64,000 nt of DNA, taken from Ectobius pallidus (taxonomy: Eukaryota > Arthropoda > Insecta > Blattodea > Ectobiidae). A model generated the notes under the pieces. The model was not told where the DNA came from and ran no database searches. It worked only from the letters and a program-made list of their open reading frames with translations. The stretch spans positions 98,345,882 through 98,409,881 of the forward strand of contig CAXKWD010000005.1 in assembly GCA_964059195.1 (NCBI GenBank), read 5' to 3'. The position numbers were made by a program, and so were the translations under genes. Positions 48,077 through 58,744 of the stretch are shown piece after piece (positions within the stretch are counted from its first letter, which is position 1; each line of letters opens with the position of its first letter).

Positions 48077-48862
48077 TTTAAAATTTGCATAGGGTTAGAA
48101 ACACTTAAATTTTCTATAAATAGCACGAGAAATAATTTATATGCTGAGCATCCCTTTTAGCGTATTAAATCTTACTATTAGTTTGTATTTTATCTATTTT
48201 GTTCATAGTTCGTGTTAAAAGTGATTGCTTTAGATCGTTTAACTGTTAATAATTTGATATTTTATATTCTTCATGGTTTGGTATATAAAGTCCTTAATTA
48301 AAAACAAATGAAGTAAATACAATGAACCCTTTGTCAATACATAAAACACTATGACAAGGGCCTCTCATGTAAAGTGCTGAAATGGAACAACAAATCAGTA
48401 GCAGATTAGTCATAAAACTTGTAAAATTCTCTACAGAAAAGTAAATTTTATTGGGGGAAGGAATTAAATTCTTCAACTGACTCAGGTCAGAAAAAGCAGA
48501 AGCACCACACCCATGCGGCAACTTCTCTTTCTTCGGTGTACTGCACATAGTCTGGACCCTTCCGACAGGCGTACAAGAATAGAATTATGGATGGTTGATT
48601 TATACTATAGTATCCCGAGATCTCGCGCTGTTAGTTCTGTTTTTATATAACAAAGTAATTATTATTTGTAGAATCCGTTGCATTTTTATTCATGGAATAG
48701 TTTTTTAAATCCAACTCTGATTGGGACTGTGTGCAATTTTCTTTAATTATGTCATTGATAACTCACGTAACTTTCTTTACTTTAAGCATCACTTCACATT
48801 CTGATATAGAATAAGATGCCGTATTGCGAAGACTGCGTATTCAGTTGTTTGTATATGATGCA
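48077..48862. other. Gene-free stretch
   Basis: May include the 3' untranslated part of the LINE relic just upstream. Nothing else recognised. Confidence 0.4.
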
Positions 48863-49330
48863 ATAGTATATTGCGATACAAGTGCCGTAAGGCACGTTTA
48901 CGGGTCGAGGAAACAGATTGAAAACCCGAGGCGCAGCCGAGGGTTTTTAAGTTTTCGAGACCCGTAAATGCCTTTATGGCCCGTGTGTTGTATGCTATTT
49001 TTTGCACGATGATTATTTATATCAATTTAATTATATTAATTGTGATATTACCTGAAAATATTATGTAAATAGATTCTTGAAAATAGATGTTTATTTCAGA
49101 AAGTGATTCGCATGTGTTTGTTGTTATGGGAACCGAATATTTGTCCTGGGGGCCGTGTCCATAAAGGTTTGTATTATGAAGTGTATCGTAATGAATTATG
49201 ACGTGGCGCTTGGACCGTAAGTAATTTAACCTCATCGCAACGCCCTTAGCAACACGATTGTGTGGGAATGTCAACTTACGATCCATGTAAACAACTTTCG
49301 TAAGTAACACTTACTAGCTAAGGAGTGCAA
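48863..49330 (+). repeat. Dispersed repeat C, copy 2
   Basis: Longer version of 36236-36507. It contains a GC-rich segment (about 48890-48990) with TTTACGGGTCGAGG and GAGACCCGTAAATG as inverted arms around CCGAGGCGCAGCCGAGG. The downstream blocks ATTTGTCCTGGGGGCCGTGT, GTCCATAAAGGTTTGTATTA and GGGAATGTCAACTTACGATC are shared with copy 1. No open frame. Confidence 0.78.
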
Positions 49331-49479
49331 AAAGATTTATTGTTCACCAGGCAAGATTGAGTTTCTATAAACGGTGGGTGGCTTTTAATTATCCTTCAGA
49401 GAACTTTTTGGGGGAAAAGTTTTAAATAAAACTTTTAGCTCTTAGTATAAGCATGTATAAAAGCATGTACAAAATTTAA

Positions 49480-49850
49480 ACAAAGTCGTTGGAATAGTTT
49501 TCGAGAAAATCGTGAAAAACTAAATTTTCTTAATGTAAAATCCCCTTAAAAATACGTGAAAGTTGTCGCCTTTTTTCCTGTCACATCCCCAGAAGGTACC
49601 TATATCAAATGCAAAAGTTTGTTTTCATATTATTTACCGTTCTGGAGCTAAGCTGTTCACAGACACACACATAGATATATACTTGAAATTTTTTTTTTTT
49701 GGATCAGGAGACCTCAAAACGTATATTTATGTTAAAAATTCAATTCTGAATTTGGGGATCGAACACAATACTTCCTCTACCAACGATACCTATGCTACGG
49801 GCACAGGAAGTACAAATGTGATCTCACCAACTCTAATTTTGTGAAGCCAT
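49480..49850 (+). repeat. Dispersed repeat B, copy 4 (uninterrupted)
   Basis: This is the most complete copy. It runs from the AGTTTTCGAGAAAATCGTG block through GTCACATCCCCAGAAGGTAC and GTTCTGGAGCTAAGCTGTTC to CACAATACTTCCTCTACC. It shows the site into which the hAT element at 6171-7272 inserted in copy 1. Confidence 0.72.
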
Positions 49851-50131
49851 TTTTAACTTTTGCGAAGAAATAAGCATCTCCCGCGCCATCTAAAATGGTC
49901 ATCAGAGCCTGAATTGGGTTAGCATAAAATAGGCCAAATCACCTACTACGAGTGAAAGCAGTATGCTATAGAGAGCGTTCAACACTCTTCTTTCATAAGC
50001 ATTGCATACCTTGATCGACTGAAAGAATGTATAAATCGGTTTGGCCAAGCATATTCATGTACAGTACTTATCCTATCTTGGAGCCGAGCTGAAGTCCCGC
50101 TTCGGGCATGGGTGATTATGTACGTTAAATA

Positions 50132-50653
50132 CAGGTGTTTCAAAAATACTTTTACAAACTTCGGCCATGGGTTCCTTACACCAAAAGAAGGAAAACATGA
50201 ACATAGGTCCCATAATCCCTTGTTTTCTCGTTAGGAACTGTTCAACACATTGGTACACTCATAACACGTCAACACACAAAACTCATAAATGCTTGAAATG
50301 TCCTCCTCTTGCTTCTAGACATGCATGCACTCGTCGAATCATGGACTGTCGCATCCCGGATGAAGAAACTTTTCATCGACGTGTCATGGAAGCCTGCGAA
50401 ACCATTCGACATCATCCCGGAGTATATGAAAGGGTGCGACAGTCCATAATTCGACGAGTGCATGCATGTCTAGAAGCAAGAGGAGGACATTTCGAGCATT
50501 TGTTATGAGTTTTGTGTGTTGACGTGTTATAAGTGTACCAGTGTGTTGAACAGTTCCTAAAGAGAAAAAGGATTCTAGGACCTATGTTCATATGAACTTT
50601 TTCCTTCTTTTGGTGTAAGGAACCTATGGCAGAAGTATCTTTAAAACACTACG
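50132..50653. mobile_element. Palindromic mariner-type element with coding arms
   Basis: The left arm (50132-50357) and right arm (50438-50653) are inverted copies of each other with small differences, around a core of about 80 bp. The ends read GGTGTTTCAAAAATACTTTT and, inverted, AGTGTTTTAAAGATACTTC, with TA outside (50130-50131 and 50654-50655), as for Tc1/mariner. Both arms encode the same transposase tail in opposite directions. It looks like two joined 3' halves of one element. No complete transposase is present. Confidence 0.82.
50359..50508 (+). pseudogene. IS630/mariner-type transposase C-terminal tail
   Basis: The frame reads DEETFHRRVMEACETIRHHP, GVYERVRQSIIRRVHACLEA, RGGHFEHLL and a stop at 50506-50508. 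The RQS-x2-RR-x3-C-x4-GGHFEHL ending is typical of a large group of insect IS630/Tc1-mariner transposases. The inverted left arm carries a matching but separate copy of the tail on the minus strand, ending HFKHL. Only this C-terminus is present, so it has no activity. Confidence 0.8.
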
Positions 50654-53600
50654 TATAATAAAACAGTAACACGTAAAATAAACGTATCGGGAAATCGGGC
50701 TTATGGCCGGCTAAAATTATGTAAAAAAAAAAAAACATGTAAGCAAGAGACACGCTACGAATTCCTTTTAGTTTCTAATTCATTGTTTTAAGTTTAGATT
50801 ATAGAATCTTGAGTTTGATTTTATACGTATTCCATGAGGATGTACAAGAAAGTTCAGCACAGCTAATAAAATCTAATTGCATTGTTCCACTGATTTTGTA
50901 TTTCGTTATGGATATAGCATAGTATTAGGTATTCTTCTTCTCATTCTTTATCTTTGGCTGATGTAGCAAGAAATCTACATTATGCAGACTAAGAATCGCT
51001 TCAATTTTGTACAGTTCGTTACTGCAAAATGGACGGTGCTTTCTATTCTACTCGGCGATTGGCTTCGCAATAGAAACGTTGTGAAGTTTTTCGATCACTA
51101 CTTCTATAGGCCCTTCTTGCACCATTCTTATCTCTAAGTGCAATTCCTATCTTCGATCAGATGAAGAGAGCTTTATTTCCACAGTTTGAGAGCTTAAAAG
51201 TAAGAACTTTTCTCCACAAAATGGAATCGTGAACAAAATGTTTTTGACAGTCTAATCTTTCTCCCTTTCTTCCATGAAATCAGAGTGAAATTTAGAAACG
51301 TATGATATTAAAAGAACATTCCATGGCACTGGTTCGAAAAAATAATTTAATATTCTGGCAGGCCTGCCAATAGCTTTAACAAAATATCTCATGAAGTTGA
51401 GATGGTGTTTGTGGCGGTGCACCTCCGTGGACAAAGAGTCTGTCCGGCATGACGTGACCAGCATACAACGCAGCATGGACATGACGCAGTTCTGTGCAAC
51501 AATGACTTAACTCCACTTCTCTGCACTGCAGTAAGGGTTTCCAAACTGGGGAACGCAACCTTACCAAGTAGTAATAGATTCTAATAATGTAATGCATACT
51601 AATAAAGATCACTGTCTAATTTCAAGGTACTTTTATGTTGTCATCCACTTCACTGCAATAATTTTTCCGTTCTATTTTTATTTTTATTTTTTGTATTTGT
51701 TTATTTATTTATTATTAGGTCTTTTTAATTTATACTACAATATAAAAATGTGAAATTAAAGAAATAAAAAATACAATAAAATTATACTAATAGCCTATTT
51801 ACAAGTTAAAAATCACTTATACCCGAAAAGCAGGGCTCGGGCGCAGTTCAATTCCAAAAATGTCTCAAATTTCATATTTAGAAAGTACAATATAAAATAT
51901 AAAAGATATCTAAAAACCATACACATCACACACACACACTAAATCACAAAAGCAAAAGAAAACAAACAACAAAAACAGGGGAAAAATATAAAGCCTATAC
52001 ATGACTGTTAGTGTTTAATTATAAAAATACACGAAGAAAAGCGAAACTATTTTAGAATAACTATCTTATAAAATTATATCTTATATTATTCTTAAGTCTA
52101 TGTTCGTTTGATTTATATCTGGATATTATTGTAAAGTCTTACTTCAAAACTAAAACCATGTTTCCGCACAGCTGATGTGTTACATTTAATTTAAATGAAG
52201 GATGAGGAGGCAATTCCTATTGCTTTATGAGTATGAAAATGTGTAATTAGGCCTAGTTATTATCTATTTGGCTTTAAAATTATCCTTCTCTGTTTGAATA
52301 CAACATTAATTTTCAAACATAAGATAATTCCTTTTGTTCATAGGAAATTGTAATTATGTACTTTAATAAAGCATTTTAATAAATGAACAATTTCCTCGGA
52401 GTGAAAGTAATGGTGAAAAGTGTGGGAATAATATCATTAGAATTATGTTAAACATTTTTATTAAATTCTGGTAAATAAAACTTATGTGAAATACCCATAT
52501 GCCTATGACTTTCTTTCTCTTAAACATGGATTTTGCAACCATTTCGTTTCTCGTTCTAACGTAGACCGAGTATTCAGATGTGCCGTCTTCACGCAAAACC
52601 GTGTTCTGACTCTCCCATATCAGCATTTTGCCGGCAATCGGAGCTACTGAATGTATGAAAAGTATTGAAGAAATAACATGACAAAAAAAAAAATTGTAGT
52701 GATTTTTAACATTGCCAAAGTAATATAAATAATTTAGAATTTTCATAAGAAACGATAAATTCAATGCACTTACTGCCACTCGTTTGTGTTGCTAAATATG
52801 CTTGCCTTAATTAAGCACTTTTTACTTGCTAGAGTGCTGAAATGAAGTTTTTGAGGTGAAATACAATAAGGGAGAAAATTCAGTAAAGTTTGTGGAATGA
52901 AGGTCTAGGTGGAATACATGGTTAGGTTGTATCTAATCTTCAGACAGTTTATACGAAAAAATGTTTCACATGAACTTTTAAATCCTAATACAGTTAAGTC
53001 TACTGGATATATAAATTTGTACAAAATCGTTAAAGCCGATTCCGCGGACATTTATGTATGTGTGTATGTATGTATATGTTTATGTATATGTGTATGTGTA
53101 TGTATATCGTCACTGTGCTGCCATAACCACGAATGTGCAAAAATTCGGATTTTGACTTCACTGCATTGCTTGCATCTGTTTAGATTAATCTTTGTTCTGG
53201 AGGAACCAGAAACAATGTATTTTCTTTCCTTGGTTACTAACAGTTAGTTCCATTTCAATGAAAGTACAAGTTCTGCTTTATTTGTTACGCTACAATAACA
53301 AATGAGACCCATTCGTGAAGTTTTTACTGTAAAGACAAGTAATTTCATATGTTTGGACGTTCGTACATACACGAATCAATATTCGAAGACAGCAGTAAAT
53401 TACATGCAACTGTAAGAGATTATGCATGATTAAAATGGAAGATTAAATCTGGAGTGACAGTCGCCTAAGTGACAGTTAAGTAGGTAGGCCTACCATTTTA
53501 AATATTTCAATCCAACCACAGAAAGTTGAAAACCAATCAATGCCAAGACAAACTATTTTATCTTAACTAGGAGCTTATTACTTTTCAAACATCGAATTTA

Positions 53601-54217
53601 CAGTATTCCTGGTAAAGATTAGGACATAAATATGTAAAATTTTGTTTTAATTCAGTAATTAAGTGTTTAAAAAAGTATGATTTAAGAAAAGGTTATTAAT
53701 TTCACTATCAAACCACAGTTTATGTTGGAATGGTATAAAAACTGCAAAAATAATGTGTATGTTCGTCTTGGTTATTTAAAGAAAGTAGTGTATTGGGACT
53801 TAGCCCTATAACCACCGCCTATGTGTTCGAAATTTGTCTCGCAGAAGTTCTTTTAGATTATCTGTAAATCTGCAGACATGGGACTATCGCATTCACGCAC
53901 CAATAAACGCTTAATTTGATCCGGGGTCGAGCCCGCTAACCAATTGTATCACCCAGGCCAATAATTTGTGTGCTCTCAAAGGCTCAATTTCCATCCTGCA
54001 GGTATACTAATCCCGACAATGAAACTGCTGTGACATTACTGTAGCTACTTTTCTTCACTATTTCATTTATTCATCACGTTTCCTCTTTTATGTTATAATT
54101 TCTATGTGCGAAACTGTAATGTTAATTTTAATCATTATCATACATGTTATGATTTGGCTATTGTGGCAAGCCCTTATATGGAAAGCTGAAAGATAATATT
54201 TCTCAATAAAAACATGT
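50654..54217. other. Gene-free stretch
   Basis: AT-rich, with a (TATG)n-like tract at 53055-53108. Minus-strand GGCCTGGGTGATACAATTGG with GGCTCGACCCCGG at 53919-53960 resembles an old tRNA-derived SINE head. A minus-strand open frame at 52779-52363 includes a more gene-like segment (about 52650-52520) that is discussed in the findings. No gene is called. Confidence 0.35.
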
Positions 54218-54289
54218 CTTTTCACTGGGATTTGAACCCAGGACCTTTGGCTATCCGTGCCAATGCTCTACCAATTGAGCTAGACCAGA
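54218..54289 (-). repeat. tRNA-like sequence (tRNA-derived repeat), left of an inverted pair
   Basis: On the minus strand it reads TCTGGTCTAGCTCAATTGG, then TAGAGCATTGGC, ACGGATA, GCCAAAGGTC and CTGGGTTCAAATCCCAG. The D arm, a 5-bp anticodon stem TTGGC/GCCAA and a 5-bp T stem can be drawn, and both A and B boxes for RNA polymerase III are good. Against a functional tRNA: position 33 is C rather than T, the acceptor stem does not close (3' side TGAAAAG) and no CCA-compatible end is clear. Its partner is at 54367-54430. Confidence 0.65.
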
Positions 54290-54366
54290 GTTCACTTCAC
54301 AGTGCCAGATGGAACCTAAAGGCCTATCCTATGATTTGTTGCCCTTAATGGTCTACCTCAATAATC

Positions 54367-54430
54367 TCTGGCCTAGCTCAGTTGGTGGCAAGGATAGCCA
54401 AAGGTCCTGGGTTCAAATCCCAGTGTCAGA
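54367..54430 (+). repeat. tRNA-like sequence, right of an inverted pair
   Basis: It reads TCTGGCCTAGCTCAGTTGGT, GGCAAGGATAGCCAAAGGTC and CTGGGTTCAAATCCCAG, then TGTCAGA. The acceptor stem closes better than in its partner (TCTGGCC/TGTCAGA, six of seven with one G-U), but the anticodon arm is shortened by about eight bases. It is therefore a pseudo-tRNA or SINE head. It points away from the inverted copy at 54218-54289, 77 bp away. Confidence 0.65.
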
Positions 54431-54596
54431 GGAACTTTTATCCTATAATATTCTCATGTAATGTCCAACAGAGACAATAATCTGTGGTTCATGAATATAT
54501 ACATATATATATATATATATATATCCATGTTTTTCAAAAACGTTACCGCTAACTATCAACTTTAAAAAATAATAACTTTTGTGCAAATCATGTAAT

Positions 54597-54900
54597 AGAC
54601 CGCCTCGTGGTTAGTCGCCAGCTACGGATCCGCAGGCCCGGGTTCGATCCCTGGTACCTCCTCCGATTTTTCTGATGTAGGGAGGTCTGGAATGGGGTGT
54701 ACTCAGCCTCGTGATTCAAACTGAGGAGCTACTTGATAGAGAGTAGCGGCTCTGGTCACGGAAGCCATCATTAACGGCTGTGGATGTCGGCTGGCTGACC
54801 ACATGCCTCCCAATCCTGTCATCTGCCTATTGTAGATGATTCAGTGGTCGGATGGTAGGCCTCGTTCCTCCAGGGATGTAGCGCCACGGAGTTTGGTTTA
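54597..54900 (+). repeat. tRNA-derived SINE, about 300 bp
   Basis: The head GCCTCGTGGTTAGTCGCCAG (A box) and GGGTTCGATCCCTGG (B box) is followed by a SINE body containing AGGGAGGTCTGGAATGGGGT, ACTCAGCCTCGTGATTCAAA, GAGGAGCTACTTGATAGAGA and GTAGCGGCTCTGGTCACGGA, and ends GCGCCACGGAGTTTGGTTTA. This body is familiar from SINEs of insects, including termites and cockroaches (recollection, not a search). It is close to full length and moderately diverged. Confidence 0.85.
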
Positions 54901-57900
54901 AAGAGTGTAATATCCTTGTAATGGCATTATTCAATGGTTGAAATTTTATACCTTCATAAAAGGAAATTATTGAATAAATTAATAAAGCATTAATAAATTA
55001 ATTTCTTTAAATTAAGAATACAGTTGTTAACCTCCAACCCTTACAGGAATAACTGTCATATGATGCACTATAGTTTAAACTCTTTTCCATAAGCAGGAAC
55101 GAAAACCAAAAGTCCAGTAGCCTACAGACAAAAGTTCATAAATGGAATTCTTCAACAGACTCTAAATACATGATAGTACATTTTTGCATTCACGTTTCAA
55201 AATCATACTATCGATTACCAATTGAACGGTTCTCGAGAGCGCGTTCTCGATACCATCGAATCAAATTTCGAATACAAGTGGAAGAGAAGGCCGCTTGTTG
55301 GATAAGTGGTTCGCTATGCATTTGCTGGCAATAGCAGAGAATTTTCAAGTTGCAATATTATCCAACCTGGAAGGGAACTTCATTTAACGCGTGAGCTTAT
55401 TTAGAATAAGTTATCTATGGGGAACACTCTGGCCCTCTTTGAAGTCCAAAAAAATCGTAGTCAGAAACCTAATATTATGCATTGGGAACTTCGGTTAGTG
55501 AAAATACCCACAAAAATAAATGAAAAAAGTGAAAGGATGCAACGTCACCATAATACATTCCACAATACAATCTTGACTTATTAATGTAGCTTTTCTGGAA
55601 ACTGAACACGGCGATTAAATATGACAGTACTGATAGCCTACCATTGACTTCCCCACGTTTTCATTTTAATACGGAGAAAAGTTCAAAACAATGTATCATT
55701 TCTGGTTATAATATACCGGTAATTGCCAACATCATTAAGTTCACACTCTCTATCAGTTATTTTTCCAGGGATGACCAAAGTGTAGAGTGATAGAAAAACT
55801 ATTCTGTTCTAGAAACTTTAAATTTTGCATACATAATTAAAATGTACACAGATATTAAGGTTTAAAATTTATTTTTAATATTCTGTTTGTTTCTTAATTA
55901 ATTATTTAATTTAATTGATTTTTTAATATAAATAAAAGTATATCTTTCTGACATATTAAAATATGAACCTGATTTTTTAAAAATGTGAGATTCTTTGATG
56001 CTTGCTTTACAAAACTTACTGATGGATTTTTAATATTATTTATATTATACTTTTTGTTTTAACGAAATTTTGCCCAGAAAAACGGAAATTTTAAAAATAA
56101 TTGATGTACACTTATGATTTTACGAATTTAAAAAATCTTATTAGAAATTTTATTACACGCATTATGAAGTAAGTTACATCAGGAAATTAATCCATAGCTG
56201 TATTTCTATTTTTGTGGGAAAAGATAAATTTTGAATATGGAAAGTTAACATGAAAATTAAACCGAAGAAACAGACGATTAAAGTTGTATACACTGGCAAT
56301 TTAAAGCACGTAAGTGCACGTAAGTGCAGTACTTTAAAAACTGCGTCAGTAGCACCTGTTCCAAGTGCCGAAATGGCATGAAATCGTGCACAGTTATACC
56401 TTAGGATACGCTTGATTTTTTACATTTAAATCCAAGAATATAATTTTACGACCGAAATGGCTAAATCAACACTTATATCATCCCATAATTTGAACTACTG
56501 AATGCATAAGTCTTTCAAGACATAAAATCAATGTGATAAAATTAAAGTAAGTTTGTATCACTGCGTAAGTAATCTAATAGGCCCTATAATAATGAACTCG
56601 TATTTCCGTGTACATTGAACGCCACCTATTAACAAGACAGTATTAATTGAAGGTGGCCTTCCTCGGTTTGCAGTAGTAACCGAGAAAAAAAAACAACAAC
56701 AACAACAATGATTTGGACGAAACGCACTATGCGGGTTTTTTTGGTTAAGGAACTGGAATCTGGGGTCTTTTCTTCCCCGGGCATCGCACTTAAATCGTAA
56801 AATTCACATCGAAACCGGGATTTTAGATTTTTATTTATCAATCGTTTTAAGTGTTTATGCATGATTCGGGTAAGGTTCATGAGTCTGTGGTACATTTTAA
56901 TAATTTCATTTCGAATCTGTATTCCTATACGGAAGCACAATATTACTTTTATTCGTTTAATTATTATTTATATATGTTACGTAAAACATATTTAAGAATA
57001 AAATTATATAACTACTGCAATATATGTAAAAACTATGTAAGTGTTAATCAATATAATGTTTTAATTATTTTTCTGTTAAACAACTATAAAAATGAAACAT
57101 CCAGCAGTAGAGTATATAATCGCCGGTGAGGCCGTGGGCACCTGCTAGGTACAAATATAATCTCCATAAATAAGGATAAATTTAATACAGTTACTCTTAA
57201 TCGTACATTTTTAAAAACATTTAGTAACACCGATATGTTTCCCCTAACCACATTTTTACTTAGTAGAGTGCTGAAAACTGATAAAATGGAATACAATTTA
57301 ATACAACTTTGTGGGAAAAGTTAACACAGCATGTGGTGGTTGTTATTTATATAGAGCATATGACAAGTTTTTGTAGCGAAATGAGAAGTTATTGACAGTA
57401 CATGAAAACCTGTTCTTTGTTGACAAGTTCTTAATAAGATATTTGAAAAACTGAGCAGTTATTGTTTTTAAGGGTATTAGTATCCTCTTTTCATGATGCA
57501 TGTTAAACGAATGGTTTTTAATGTGTCTTTTCTCAGAAATTAATAACGGTACAGAATTTGAAATTTTACAGCTAATTCTTATAACGTTTGAAATAAATTT
57601 AACATGTAGAAAATTATTGAAGATCCAGTTACGGAAATAACGAACCGATGAAAAATGTGGAAACCTCACCAGTTATTACAGACAGGTGTTTAACGTGCTG
57701 TAGTTTCCCTGGAGTTTGAATAACAAGGAAGAAAACCTTGTGCAGTGTTTTGTCCGCTTTAATACCAACTTCTCCTGTAATGAGGCAGCAGAGTCCAAAT
57801 TTTACACGTGTACTAACCGAGGATTTGCTTTACAATATGTGCATTATAAAAAAAATTCCGAGAACCGGTAACAAAAGAAGAATTACCAGCTCACGGTTAT

Positions 57901-58299
57901 GCAGAAGGTGTTTTGTTTGTCGCCCAAACCCATTCCGCTTGCTTCTTTTATTATAGCATTTCCCTCTCATGCTATCTCTTTCATTGCGGTATTATTTTTT
58001 TTTCACAGTTCCCACACCTTCGTAATGTCTATCGGTTTTCCTGAGTGAAATTTTACTTCCACGCCTACATAATGTTTCATTGTCATATCCTTTACAAATG
58101 TTGCTTGAACAACCATGTAACAGAGAAAAACGATTTTATTTTCGATTCAATAGGGAATGCACCCGGTGCCAGTGAATTAATTTCCAATTACTGGTCAATT
58201 TTGCAGCTATCTGGAGGTTATACGGTTCCCGTTTCAACACTCCACGAGGAATATTATTTTGTTCATACGGAACTCCACCTTAAAACATTATGTATTGTG
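54901..58299. other. Gene-free stretch
   Basis: AT-rich. Unrecognised frames lie at 56629-56940, 56851-57129, 57343-57669, 57738-57956 and 58045-58311. None has convincing motifs or composition. Confidence 0.4.
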
Positions 58300-58544
58300 G
58301 CTTGGTTCTAAAAGGGCCAATTTCAGTTTCCTGCAAAAATGAGATCTATGCATTATTGAGCTCGGCTAGTTTTTATCTTTCGTATAATAAAAGTGCCAAT
58401 GTATGTTGCTATTAATAGACATAATACAGAAACCATAGAGGCCAATGTCGGAAGTTCTCAGCAAAAAATGTTACTTCTACAAAGGTTTCAAATTCAGTTG
58501 TCTCGGAAGCAAGTTTTATGACATTGGCCCTTTTAGAACCAAGC
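58300..58544. mobile_element. Small inverted-repeat element, 245 bp
   Basis: GCTTGGTTCTAAAAGGGCCA at 58300-58319 is matched inverted by TGGCCCTTTTAGAACCAAGC at 58525-58544. There is no coding capacity. TA follows the right end, while the left flank reads TG, so a TA duplication is possible but not shown. Probably a MITE. Confidence 0.72.
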
Positions 58545-58744
58545 TACTTATGAAGTACATTCTAACCTAAAAAGTGTAAGCTAAAGGCCTAGGGAGGGTT
58601 TGGCGAGTCATTCCCCTACAAGTATTTTATACACGAGATAGAATAAACTATCACTTAGGCCTAAATGATTTTTACAATATAAAATCGAACATTTAAAATT
58701 AATAATCCATTACTTGGAGTTTGGAGACCTTACGGGTTTTAAAT

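Noticed and set aside
52363..52779. 138-codon minus-strand frame as a whole gene
   Set aside because: Most of it is AT-rich hydrophobic noise; only a short central part looks coding, and that is listed as a finding.
53919..53960. tRNA-derived SINE on the minus strand
   Set aside because: Head-like boxes exist but no SINE body or clear ends; kept only as a note.
54218..54430. Functional tRNA genes
   Set aside because: One copy lacks a closed acceptor stem and has C at position 33; the other has a shortened anticodon arm. Both are better seen as tRNA-derived repeats.
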